A DNA stretch of 64,000 nt, taken from NCBI GenBank assembly GCA_037138755.1, contig JBAXHT010000001.1, positions 1,955,805 through 2,019,804 of the forward strand, in the 5' to 3' direction. Each line of letters starts with the position of its first letter. The first letter of the stretch is position 1. Origin of the DNA: Armatimonadota bacterium. Its GTDB lineage: Bacteria; Armatimonadota; Fimbriimonadia; Fimbriimonadales; Fimbriimonadaceae. Below the pieces are notes generated by a model that saw only the letters and a list, made by a program, of their open reading frames with translations, was not told where the DNA came from and made no database searches. The position numbers and the translations under genes are program-made. This document shows, piece by piece, positions 7,765 through 15,910 of the stretch.

Positions 7765-9129
7765 ATGAAGGGCATGAGGGTGGGCATTTTGGTCGCACTA
7801 CTGTTGTGCCTCCCGATTTTGCTCGCAAGGGCAACATCGCCCGGACTGCTCAACGACTCAGATACCAAGTTTCTGTTGATGAAGCTAGGCGAGTACAACA
7901 ATCCTCTGCGGTGGTTCACACATGATTGGCCGTTGGAGAACCACTTCTACCGTCCGATTTCAACTCTGGTCTTCGAGTTGGATTGGCGGCTACATCCCGG
8001 CGATGCTGCCGCGTTTGGACTCACGAATGCGATTCTGTGTTGCTTCTGCGCTTTGGGAGTCTTCTGGCTGGCGTGGGAGCTCACTCAATCCATTCCAAAG
8101 GCGATTGCAACCCAGGCATTGTTTGTCTGGTGGACATTGGGGAGAGTTCTACCGTTCCTGGAGTTTGTGGCTCCGGTTGTTCTCGGTCTGATATTGATCC
8201 GCTTCTTTACCGAACGACGTTTTAGGTGGGATCAAGTTCTTGTCGCATTTTCGGCCCTCTTTATCACCTCGCTTCTGGTAGAGATTGATTCGAAGTTTTC
8301 AAGCGACACCCTCCGCTGGCTCCCCGGTCGAACCGCTACGACAATGACGGTTTTTTGCCTCGTTGCGTTGGCTTCATATATTCGATTTGAACGCCTCGGT
8401 GCAACTAGAAACGCCGAGCCTGCGCCATCCTCTACGGACGTCCCTGCAACCCGCTCTTCCGTTCAGCGAGGCTTTGAGCCTCACGGAGCTTGGGGATGGT
8501 TTGGGCTGTCGATTGCGTCCGCGGTTTTAGCGATGGGGTCTTACGAGCAAGCGGTAATGTTCCCGTTCGTTGTCTTCGGCCTGGGATTCTGGCTCAGAAC
8601 TCAAGGTGTTCAGGCTCGTTTTGCGCTGCAAACGATGTTCTGGCTGGTTCTGTTTGGCTACATTATGGTTCGCGTCCAGTTCATCCCGATCCGGCCGAGC
8701 GGTTACCAATCGCAGCAGTTCCGCTCCGGACCTGGGGTGTTGATGTCTGTCGCAGATTACGTTCTTCCGGGGGCATTATCATTCCACAACGTCTGGATTT
8801 CACTTTCCTCTGGGTTATTGATTCTGCTGACTCCCGGCATCTGGCTCAGTGCGGCGAACGGGTTGGCAAACCTCGCCTTTTGGGCGAGGCTCAAGGCGGC
8901 GGGGAAACCGCTCATGATCTTGGTCGGATGCGCAGCCGTCGCCTATCTGCCGATGGCATTCCTGCACCAGTTCGGTCACTACCACTACTGGCCGGGCGCA
9001 TTCATGGCCCTCTTTGCGGTGTTGGCCTGCGAGCAGTTTTGGAAGGTTCTGGTTACCGCAGTGTCGCCCCAAGCTTTGCAAGCTCCGCCACGATCAAGTC
9101 GCGCACCTGGTTCCCTTCCTCATCTGTAA
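7765..9129 (+). CDS. Polytopic membrane protein, possibly glycosyltransferase-like
   Basis: 454 residues from the chosen ATG. An in-frame ATG at 7726 would add 13 residues without hydrophobic or family character, and GGTGGG precedes 7765. About 10 hydrophobic segments are spread along the protein. The early luminal loop with HDWPLENHFYRPIS, followed by alternating helices, resembles GT39/GT-C membrane glycosyltransferases, but I see no decisive DD/DE motif, so this is tentative. The 3' 77 bases overlap the end of pheT on the opposite strand, and the last residues (proline/serine-rich) look like sequence acquired by read-on into pheT. Confidence 0.75.
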   Translation: MKGMRVGILVALLLCLPILLARATSPGLLNDSDTKFLLMKLGEYNNPLRWFTHDWPLENHFYRPISTLVFELDWRLHPGDAAAFGLTNAILCCFCALGVFWLAWELTQSIPKAIATQALFVWWTLGRVLPFLEFVAPVVLGLILIRFFTERRFRWDQVLVAFSALFITSLLVEIDSKFSSDTLRWLPGRTATTMTVFCLVALASYIRFERLGATRNAEPAPSSTDVPATRSSVQRGFEPHGAWGWFGLSIASAVLAMGSYEQAVMFPFVVFGLGFWLRTQGVQARFALQTMFWLVLFGYIMVRVQFIPIRPSGYQSQQFRSGPGVLMSVADYVLPGALSFHNVWISLSSGLLILLTPGIWLSAANGLANLAFWARLKAAGKPLMILVGCAAVAYLPMAFLHQFGHYHYWPGAFMALFAVLACEQFWKVLVTAVSPQALQAPPRSSRAPGSLPHL

Positions 9130-11110
9130 AGTTCTCACCGTGCTTACGGAACTGGAGTCCGATTCCGAGGGAGTGTTTGCCTTCCGGAATGCCGGCGCCT
9201 TCGAAGACGTCGAAGAGCCAGTGCTTCTCCAGCAGTTCGCCTCCCGCTGCCCGGATTGCACTTTCAAGTTCCCTGAACGACGTCGACTTGTCGACGAGCA
9301 CAGCGATATCCCGCCGCGTCGCCGGATTACGGCTAATGCTCTTGATGTTTAATCGAGGCGTAACGCTGTCGATCAACCAATCGAGAGCGAGCTCGGCTAA
9401 TATTGTCGTCTGTTCTAGTCCAGTTTCCTTGGCTGCCTGGGGATGAATTTGCGCTAGCGTTCCCACATGGGTTTCGCCGACATAAATAGCCGCCGTTCGG
9501 GTCGGGTGGAACCGCTGATCCTCACCCGGATCAAACGATTTCAATACGAGCTGATCCGAAACTCCGAGGGAAACGAAGGCATCGTCAAGAATCGACTTGG
9601 CACTAAAGAAGTCCGCTTGTGGCACCTTCTCGCCCTGACGCTGAGGCGGAACCAGATTCCCCTGGATTAAGATCGCCGCATAAAGCGTCTCGCCAAACTG
9701 ACCTTCGTGCTGGTAGAACACTTTTCCCATCTCGAACAGATGGAGATCTTTTCCGCCGTTTCTGCGAGCCGCGTCCGCCAGGCAGGGAAGCAGGGAGGAT
9801 CGGAGAGTATCGTGCTCTGGGGAAGCCGGCTGGCGAGGAGCGACCCGTTCGCAGGGCTCGTCAAGCGGGTGGACCGAGCGCAGCGAGTGGGAGATGATCT
9901 GAGTGAGTCCACTTCGCAACAAAGACTCTCGGAAGCGGTCTTTGACCAATTCCTTGCCGCGCGATCCGCCGATTGGCGTGCTTCCGAAAGGAAGAGCTTC
10001 CGGAATACGATCGTAGCCGTGAACCCGCCCAAGTTCTTCAACCAGATCTTCTTCGCGGATGATGTCGGGCCGCCACGAAGGCGGCGTGACTTTGAGATCA
10101 TCTCCGACTCGCTGAATGCTCATTCCCAGGCGTGAAAGGTAGTTCTCTGCTTGATCCGGGGTGATTTCCATTCCGAGAAGCATCGAAGCTCGGCCGACTC
10201 GCAAAGTCACCTTTTCAGGTGTCGGTGGTTGAGGATACAGGTCAAGGATTTCCGAAACCTGGACGCTAGGTTGGACCTGCAAAAGCAGGTCAGTAAAGCG
10301 TCGGGTTGCGGCAGTGACGCCGTCCGGGTCAACTGAGCGCTCAAAACGGTACGAAGCCTCGGTGTTTAGCCCCAGCTGTTTCCGCGTCTTTCGAACGACT
10401 TTGTTGACGAAGTTCGCGCTTTCGAGCAAGAGCGAAGTGGTCGACTCCGTAACTTCGGTTTCCAGTCCTCCCATCACGCCTGGGACGCCAACTGGTTTGA
10501 CGGCATCGCATATCATCATCTGACCGTCCAGGTCGTGCTCTTCGCCGTTCAGTGTGGTGAGGTTTTCGCCTGGCTTTGCATGCCGAACAACGAGACGACC
10601 CTCGGCGAGCCTGGTTCGGTCGAAGGCGTGAAGCGGCTGACCAAGCTCAAGCATCACGTAGTTCGTTAGGTCAACCAGTAGGGAAATTGGTCGCATTCCA
10701 CAGGCGTCCAATCGTTTCTGCATCCAAGCCGGGCTTTCTGCTTTGGCGTTCACTCCCTCGAATCCGCAAACCGCGAACCGCCGGCAATCGGCCGAATCAA
10801 TGGTCGCAGCGTTCCTAGGCAACGAACTTCCCGCTTCTCGCTTCCCGCTGTTTGCAAAACGCCCAGCCGCCTCGTCATACAACTCTGTTGGCTTAGAGTC
10901 AAGATCCTTCGCAAGAACCTCACGCGATAGGCCGAAGACAGAGAGTCCATCTCCGCGATTGGACATCACCTTGATGTCGAGCACGAATTCGTCGCCAACT
11001 TCTTCGATGCCCTCAAGCTCAAACCCCGCCATCGTCAGCAAATCGCCGATCTGATGAGCGTCGAGATTCGTCTCGACAAAGTCGCGGAGCATCGAATAGG
11101 GGAACTTCAT
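9053..11110 (-). CDS. pheT: Phenylalanine-tRNA ligase beta subunit, short form without the OB-fold tRNA-binding domain
   Basis: 685 residues, against about 790-800 in most bacteria. The B1 segment (MKFPYSMLRDFV and TMAGFELEGIEEV, residues 1-38) runs straight into FVLDIKVMSNRGDGLSVFG, so the EMAPII-like OB domain normally inserted here (about 100 residues) is missing. B3/B4 (ADCRRFAVCGFEGV onward), B5, the catalytic-like core (FRESLLRSGLTQIISHSLRS) and the C-terminal FDX-ACB domain (last 95 residues) are present. The alpha subunit gene pheS, usually immediately upstream, is not adjacent. The enzyme charges tRNA-Phe as an alpha2beta2 tetramer. Confidence 0.95.
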   Translation of the reverse strand: MKFPYSMLRDFVETNLDAHQIGDLLTMAGFELEGIEEVGDEFVLDIKVMSNRGDGLSVFGLSREVLAKDLDSKPTELYDEAAGRFANSGKREAGSSLPRNAATIDSADCRRFAVCGFEGVNAKAESPAWMQKRLDACGMRPISLLVDLTNYVMLELGQPLHAFDRTRLAEGRLVVRHAKPGENLTTLNGEEHDLDGQMMICDAVKPVGVPGVMGGLETEVTESTTSLLLESANFVNKVVRKTRKQLGLNTEASYRFERSVDPDGVTAATRRFTDLLLQVQPSVQVSEILDLYPQPPTPEKVTLRVGRASMLLGMEITPDQAENYLSRLGMSIQRVGDDLKVTPPSWRPDIIREEDLVEELGRVHGYDRIPEALPFGSTPIGGSRGKELVKDRFRESLLRSGLTQIISHSLRSVHPLDEPCERVAPRQPASPEHDTLRSSLLPCLADAARRNGGKDLHLFEMGKVFYQHEGQFGETLYAAILIQGNLVPPQRQGEKVPQADFFSAKSILDDAFVSLGVSDQLVLKSFDPGEDQRFHPTRTAAIYVGETHVGTLAQIHPQAAKETGLEQTTILAELALDWLIDSVTPRLNIKSISRNPATRRDIAVLVDKSTSFRELESAIRAAGGELLEKHWLFDVFEGAGIPEGKHSLGIGLQFRKHGENFTDEEGNQVRDLIVAELAKLGATLR

Positions 11111-11185
11111 GCGAAGCGCAGAGTTTACCGTGGCGGGTTAGCGTGCTCGAGCCCGCCGATCAGGGCTGTGCTAATCTCCCGCAAT

Positions 11186-12379
11186 CTACAGAGCAGCCCG
11201 AACTCGCTTGAACGCTTCCAAAGCCTCTTCCAAGTCCGCCTGCGTGTGAGCCGCTGAGGGCATGGTTCGGATTCGAGCTTTGCCTCTTGCAACCGTCGGA
11301 TACAAAATCGAGAGGGCATACACGCCTTCGTCCCACAGCATTCGCTCCATCCGCTGGGCGTCGCCTTCATCGCCCACGTAGACCGGGGTGATCGGGGTTT
11401 CGCTACCCATTGTGTCGAATCCTTCGGCAGCAAGCGCCTCTTTCCACCACTTAGTGTTTGCCCAAAGCCGTTCCATTGGTTCGGGATCGTTCTCCATGAT
11501 CTCCAGTGCGGCGATCAAAGCAGCGGCGACCATCGGCGGGTGGCCTGTGCTGAATAAGTACGGTCTGCCCCGGTTGATGAGCCAGTCTTTCAGGTTCGCC
11601 GAACCAGCGATGTAGCCGCCCATAACGCCGAGTGCCTTCGAAAGGGTTCCGAGTTGGATATCCACTCGGCCGTAGAGGTCGAAGTGTGACGCGGTTCCGG
11701 CGCCATTCTTTCCGAGGACTCCGCTGGCGTGAGCGTCGTCAACCATGACGATGGCGTCGTACTGCTCGGCAAGCGCGACGATCTCCGGCAGCGGAGCGAT
11801 GTCGCCGTCCATTGAGAAGACTCCGTCCGTAATGATCAGTTTCTTGGCGAACCCCTTTTCGTTCGCTTTCTTGAGGCACTCCTCAAGCTGGTTCATGTCC
11901 TTATGCCCGTAAACCCACCCTTCCGACTTTTTGTACGCCGCAGGCGAGAGGCGCACGCCGTCGATGATCGAGGCGTGATTAAGCTCATCACTGATGACAA
12001 CGTCTTTATTCGTCAGAACTGCAGGAATGCAGCCGCTGTTTGCGGTGAAACCGCCTGTGAACACCAGAACTGCCTCGGTGTGCTTGAAGGCGGCAAGTCG
12101 CTCTTCGAGTTCTTGGTGCACGGTCATCGTTCCGCCGATCCAGCGAACGGCTCCGGCGCCAACACCCCACTTCTCGATGGCATCCAGAGCGGCTTGACGA
12201 ACCTTCGGATGATTTGCCAGCCCAAGATAGTTATTGGATGCGAGGTTGATGACCTCTTTTCCGTTCATCTTGACTCGACCACCCGCCGGGCTCTCAAGAA
12301 TCTTGGGGATCTTATAGAGGTTGTCGGTTTTGAGTTGGTCGAGCTGTTCGCCGAGCCAGGACTGGAAGCCAGAATTCAT
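11186..12379 (-). CDS. kbl: Glycine C-acetyltransferase (2-amino-3-ketobutyrate CoA ligase)
   Basis: 397 residues, full length. This PLP-dependent alpha-oxoamine synthase interconverts glycine plus acetyl-CoA and 2-amino-3-ketobutyrate in threonine breakdown. The PLP lysine is in LGTLSKALGVMGGY; the cofactor-binding VDDAHASGVLG and the substrate-end NNYLGLANHP are intact. Kbl, BioF and HemA share the fold; the opening residues and overall similarity favour Kbl. Threonine dehydrogenase (tdh), its usual neighbour, is not next to it, so BioF-type use cannot be excluded. It is 75 bases upstream of pheT on the same strand. Confidence 0.9.
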   Translation of the reverse strand: MNSGFQSWLGEQLDQLKTDNLYKIPKILESPAGGRVKMNGKEVINLASNNYLGLANHPKVRQAALDAIEKWGVGAGAVRWIGGTMTVHQELEERLAAFKHTEAVLVFTGGFTANSGCIPAVLTNKDVVISDELNHASIIDGVRLSPAAYKKSEGWVYGHKDMNQLEECLKKANEKGFAKKLIITDGVFSMDGDIAPLPEIVALAEQYDAIVMVDDAHASGVLGKNGAGTASHFDLYGRVDIQLGTLSKALGVMGGYIAGSANLKDWLINRGRPYLFSTGHPPMVAAALIAALEIMENDPEPMERLWANTKWWKEALAAEGFDTMGSETPITPVYVGDEGDAQRMERMLWDEGVYALSILYPTVARGKARIRTMPSAAHTQADLEEALEAFKRVRAAL

Positions 12380-12401
12380 GCTCCCAGATTACCGTCTCGG
12401 A

Positions 12402-12587
12402 CTATCTGGCTTCGGATTCGTCCAGAGTCTTCTGGCCTTCTTTGACGTTTGCCGAGGCTTGACCTGCGACGTCTTTAGCTCGGTCAGCTGAGCCAAATGT
12501 TGCTCGGGTTGCTTCGTTTGCGGCTTGGTCGCCGGCTCCGCAGCCTAGAGCCATAAGGCTAACGAGCACGAGGAATGCGCTTTTCAC
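12402..12587 (-). CDS. Small lipoprotein of unknown function
   Basis: 61 residues. A 15-residue signal ends in LMALGC, a good lipobox with Cys16, followed by an alanine/glutamate-rich helical tail (mature part about 45 residues). It looks like the short entericidin- or Lpp-like envelope lipoproteins in size and composition, but I recognise no family. It lies 22 bases upstream of kbl and 18 bases downstream of the glycosidase gene, on their strand, so a three-gene transcript is possible. Confidence 0.7.
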   Translation of the reverse strand: MKSAFLVLVSLMALGCGAGDQAANEATRATFGSADRAKDVAGQASANVKEGQKTLDESEAR

Positions 12588-12605
12588 TCCCTGTTCTTTC
12601 CATAT

Positions 12606-13631
12606 CTACTCCAGTTCTCCCAGCCAGTCGTTGAGGTTCTTTCGGAAGTGCTTGTGGGCTTTTCTCGGTTTACCGTCCACGTTTCGCAGTCCGAGCGAGC
12701 TCAGGTAGGCGCGGAATCGATCGTCTTTGATCTTATAATAGTACTCAAACACATCCACCATTTGGGTGGAGAAGTCGGCTTGGAGGAAGTAGCTGGCGAG
12801 TTTGATGTTCGGTCTCTTTTTGATCTCAGCGAATGCTGCGTCGACGAATGCGGCCTGGATATCTTCACTGCTCTTGTTGACTTCGGAGGCTGGGCAGCCA
12901 AACTCGGTGATGTAGAGCGGCTTACTGCCGGCGAAAGAATCTAGGGTTTTGAAGTGGCTCGGAACCTCGCTCATAGGTAGAACGGAGAAAGCCTGGTCGA
13001 GGGGGTAGTAAGTGGTCATGAAGATGTCCCACGGTTGCTGGAGCTGCCTGACCAGTTCGGGGTGTCGCTTGGCTCCGTCGTAGGTGGTGATGACACCAAT
13101 AGGTGCGGTGATCCCGGCTCCGCGGAGCAGCGCACGGGAGGTCTTCATCATGTCGTTCCAGGCGGGTAGTTCGTCTTTGTGCTCGTTGAAGTACACATCA
13201 ACTTCGTTTCCAAGTGCCAAAGACTTGATGTTCTTGGGTAGGACTTTGACAACCTTGAGCAGTGCCTCTTCCCAGCGTTGTTGCGTCTGAGCGTTCCCGA
13301 GCGGGAGGGTCCCCAGATCGGGTGGCATCGACTTTGTGCTCGTGTTGATGGCGGTGAACGTGACGTGAATATCTGCTCCGATAAACTTGGCGAGTCCAAG
13401 CTGATCTTGAACCATTTTTAGGTTAAAAGGCTCTTGGTTTTCCAGGTCTTGCCACTTGATACTAATATTGATCTGAGGAACGCCAAGGCGGATCTGCTCG
13501 CGGAGCGCACCAAGGAAGGCTTCTTCGCCTTGGCCGTTACCAATTCCGACGGCGAGGCCGATGGGACAGAATTTTGGCGACTGTTGTTTGCCCAGCAGGA
13601 TAGAAGCGACGGCGACGGCGGTAGTAAACAT
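12606..13631 (-). CDS. Putative secreted glycoside hydrolase, clan GH-A TIM-barrel type
   Basis: 341 residues with a hydrophobic N-terminus (residues 1-13) that could be a signal peptide. Two glutamates sit where clan GH-A enzymes place them: E143 in LALGNEVDVYF (acid/base at the end of strand 4) and E243 in PLYITEFGCP (nucleophile at the end of strand 7), 100 residues apart. Barrel-like repeats such as INISIKWQDLE and WDIFMTTYYPLD fit a beta-glycanase or galactanase fold. The exact family (GH5, GH53 or another) and substrate are not determinable by eye. Confidence 0.75.
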   Translation of the reverse strand: MFTTAVAVASILLGKQQSPKFCPIGLAVGIGNGQGEEAFLGALREQIRLGVPQINISIKWQDLENQEPFNLKMVQDQLGLAKFIGADIHVTFTAINTSTKSMPPDLGTLPLGNAQTQQRWEEALLKVVKVLPKNIKSLALGNEVDVYFNEHKDELPAWNDMMKTSRALLRGAGITAPIGVITTYDGAKRHPELVRQLQQPWDIFMTTYYPLDQAFSVLPMSEVPSHFKTLDSFAGSKPLYITEFGCPASEVNKSSEDIQAAFVDAAFAEIKKRPNIKLASYFLQADFSTQMVDVFEYYYKIKDDRFRAYLSSLGLRNVDGKPRKAHKHFRKNLNDWLGELE

Positions 13632-13752
13632 GATGGTGCTACTCAGTATCCCTTTCCGACGTTTCAGGGTGGGTCTTTGGTAGGGTCAAGTTCTTTGATA
13701 ATCTGCATCCCGGTTGGGGTGAATCGTGTAGATTGAATTGAAGGTAGTTCGC

Positions 13753-14151
13753 ATGGAAAAGTTTGGACAGGAAATGGGCAGTGTCCGGGTTCCAGCGGGG
13801 GAGCTTCGGGAGTTGTTGTCCCGGTTGGCTTCATCGGATGGCGTAATGGACTCGGAGCAGCCGACTCTGCGCGATGTTGCTGAGGTCAGCGGACGATCCG
13901 TCGGTGAAGTCGCGGCGGCTTTGACTGCGATTCGAGGATCGCAAGTGGTTGCTCCGGCGCGGCAGGTTGCGAGCCGACCGCAGATCACGATGGCGATTGT
14001 TGGTGCGCTGGCACTGATGTTTGTCTTGCTGGGCGTACTGCTGTACTCGGGCGCATCCGCCCCACGGGCACCCGAGAGAATCGCGGCTCCCGCCGCCGCA
14101 AGTCCGGAGTCGTGGCCGGCCCCTCCGAATGATGTTGTGCCTTCAAGGTGA
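13753..14151 (+). CDS. Small single-pass membrane protein of unknown function
   Basis: 132 residues from the ATG preceded by GAAGG; an in-frame TTG at 13738 is an alternative start. The cytoplasmic N-terminal 70 residues contain a predicted helix-turn-helix-like stretch (PTLRDVAEVSGRSVGEVAAAL). One strong membrane segment follows (about residues 79-98), then a proline/alanine-rich tail. This order recalls membrane-tethered regulators, but the evidence is weak. It is divergent from the glycosidase gene. A palindromic repeat begins 30 bases past its stop. Confidence 0.65.
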   Translation: MEKFGQEMGSVRVPAGELRELLSRLASSDGVMDSEQPTLRDVAEVSGRSVGEVAAALTAIRGSQVVAPARQVASRPQITMAIVGALALMFVLLGVLLYSGASAPRAPERIAAPAAASPESWPAPPNDVVPSR

Positions 14152-14180
14152 GTTTTAGACTCCGCCGACCCCGCGCTTGC

Positions 14181-14262
14181 CCAAGGCCAATCCCCACCCA
14201 AAGTCGGAGGGAAGGCTCCGCATTCGCTACGCCTTCCATCCAACTTTGGGACCCGTGCCCTA
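14181..14262. repeat. Dispersed palindromic repeat, copy A
   Basis: About 82 bases closely matching copy B at 15777-15860. Each copy is an imperfect hairpin: CCCAAAGTCGG on one side, ACTTTGGG on the other, with an inner GGAAGGC/GCCTTCC stem, and both end in ACCCGTGCCCT. Loop bases differ between copies while most stem bases are conserved, as expected for a REP-like or miniature palindromic element. Confidence 0.8.
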
Positions 14263-14336
14263 CGCGGCGGAGCCGCGGTGTTTTGTTGGTTGCTACAGGA
14301 CTTCGGGGTCGCGGTCCGGTTAGCAGCATCCGGGGG

Positions 14337-14786
14337 TTAAGACTCGGTGTCGGCTGGTTTTGAATCCTCACTAGCGATTGAGTTTTCAGTTTGCAGTGCC
14401 AGCTCCGCCTCCTCGGCGTCAGTTTGCTCGGATGCGTCGGCACTTTGCACGGAGAGATCGCGTTCGATTTCGGAGTCGATCCACTGCTGGCCGTGCTGAG
14501 CTTCGGGGAGGGCGGGATTGATTCGGGCCGCTTCCTGATACTGCAGCTTAGCAAGCTGCCGGAGCACTGATCTCTTTGCGGGATCTTCGACAAGGCGGGC
14601 TTGCATGCCAAAGCAGTTGCCACGAGCGATGTGGTGCCAGGGACGTAGAGTTTGACCGGCTCCGTACTTCTTTGCGATATTGAGGAGTTCGTGGCATCGT
14701 TCGTAATAACCCTTCTCTCCGGCTTCAGCTCCCAGGCCGGCATATTGGTCGCCAATAGTTTGGCTTGACCGATCGTTCGGGTTCAT
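14337..14786 (-). CDS. Hypothetical TPR-like protein
   Basis: 149 residues from the first ATG. Residues 8-90 read as TPR-like helix pairs (GYYERCHELLNIAKKYG, KLQYQEAARINPALPEA), followed by an acidic, serine/glutamate-rich tail. Coding character continues upstream of the ATG in frame for 27 codons (FEAKVAKLDALARIV) up to the TAA that ends the neighbouring ankyrin-like gene, so the true start may be a non-ATG codon or the two may once have been one gene. Function unknown. Confidence 0.65.
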   Translation of the reverse strand: MNPNDRSSQTIGDQYAGLGAEAGEKGYYERCHELLNIAKKYGAGQTLRPWHHIARGNCFGMQARLVEDPAKRSVLRQLAKLQYQEAARINPALPEAQHGQQWIDSEIERDLSVQSADASEQTDAEEAELALQTENSIASEDSKPADTES

Positions 14787-14867
14787 CCGGACAATCCTGG
14801 CGAGGGCGTCGAGTTTTGCGACTTTTGCCTCGAAATCGGTATCGACGGGCGTTGTCTCGGGTTCGAT

Positions 14868-15731
14868 TTACTCCGGCTCCTTCCTGGATTTGAATTCTAC
14901 TTTCGAGAGCCACTTTAGGAAACACTCGTAGTCGTCTCGCGTACGCCAGCCCTCGTCGGCAATGACCTTTTTGCGATCCTTTGCTATGGTGAGGAGTCGC
15001 TTGCGGGATGGAAATCGGGGGTCGGCGGAGTAGTTTTGGATCAGGTATTCCAGAACCTCATCGGCTCCGTCGACCTCTGCGGGCTCGAGATATGCTGCGG
15101 CTTCGGCAGCATCAACGCCTTTAAGAACGGATCCGAGGCAACCACCAGAAACGTGGAGGTCGCGTCTTTTGAACGGATCGCCACCGAGACGAATCATGAG
15201 TTTAAGGACATCAATGTTATGCCGAAGCGCAGCGTATTGGACAAGGCTGGAGCTTGGTGAAGTGATCGCATAGGTTAAATCAATCTGCCTTGAGAGTGTT
15301 ATCAGAGCCCGGTAGCCCCCTTCTCTGTTAAAGCAAATGATCTGAAAGCAGTCTTCATCGGGCACCGCACCCGCCTTGACGAGGGCTTCAATGACGCGTT
15401 CGTCAGCGTGGAACACGCACTCAATGGTCAGCAACCGCGTCAGCTCGCTCCGAGTTAGTTCTCGGCAGAGTAGCCCGATGAGGTGGACAAGCGCCTCTCG
15501 ACGGTCAGTCTTCCGCTTTAACTGGACTTGTGAGATTGTCTCGTTCTTTGATTCTTGAGCCAGGGACTTGAACTCGGTCGACCACTTTTCGCCACAGAGT
15601 TCGCCGAGGGACAATGTGACGAACGCAGAGAGAGGCTCGTCTTGTCGCACGGCTGGAGTTGCCGCTTGGCCACTCATCAGCAACGACGCGACGCATAGGC
15701 CGGCTACCAGGCGTCGCGCATGTGGCTTCAT
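14868..15731 (-). CDS. Secreted ankyrin-repeat-like protein
   Basis: 287 residues from the ATG that begins a clear signal peptide (MKPHARRLVAGLCVASLLMS, ending near GQAATPA). The longer frame to 15797 reads through repeat copy B and is unlikely to be translated. Residues about 110-200 contain degenerate ankyrin-type units (VIEALVKAGAVPDEDCF, then LVQYAALRHNIDVLKLMIRL), which mediate protein binding. The stop is in frame with the downstream TPR-like reading frame. No family is recognised beyond the repeats. Confidence 0.7.
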   Translation of the reverse strand: MKPHARRLVAGLCVASLLMSGQAATPAVRQDEPLSAFVTLSLGELCGEKWSTEFKSLAQESKNETISQVQLKRKTDRREALVHLIGLLCRELTRSELTRLLTIECVFHADERVIEALVKAGAVPDEDCFQIICFNREGGYRALITLSRQIDLTYAITSPSSSLVQYAALRHNIDVLKLMIRLGGDPFKRRDLHVSGGCLGSVLKGVDAAEAAAYLEPAEVDGADEVLEYLIQNYSADPRFPSRKRLLTIAKDRKKVIADEGWRTRDDYECFLKWLSKVEFKSRKEPE

Positions 15732-15776
15732 CGTGTTGATATTATCCGCGATTTTGATGCAAGCCTCCGGGCGAGT

Positions 15777-15860
15777 CCAAGGCCAATCCCCTCCCAAAGT
15801 CGGACGGAAGGCTCCGCACTCGCTGCGCCTTCCCTCTGACTTTGGGACCCGTGCCCTGCG
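15777..15860. repeat. Dispersed palindromic repeat, copy B
   Basis: Second copy of the element at 14181-14262, in the same orientation and 1.6 kb away. It sits between the divergent starts of the ankyrin-like gene and the esterase gene. The outer CCCAAAGTC/GACTTTGGG and inner GGAAGGC/GCCTTCC arms can form a long hairpin. Confidence 0.8.
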
Positions 15861-15910
15861 ACGCGGGGCGGCCTGTCGGGTGGAGAGCCTTCATGCGGTA
15901 AAGTTCTGGG

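Noticed and set aside
14868-15797. The longer start of the ankyrin-like gene at 15797
   Set aside because: The first 22 codons translate repeat copy B; the next ATG begins a proper signal peptide.
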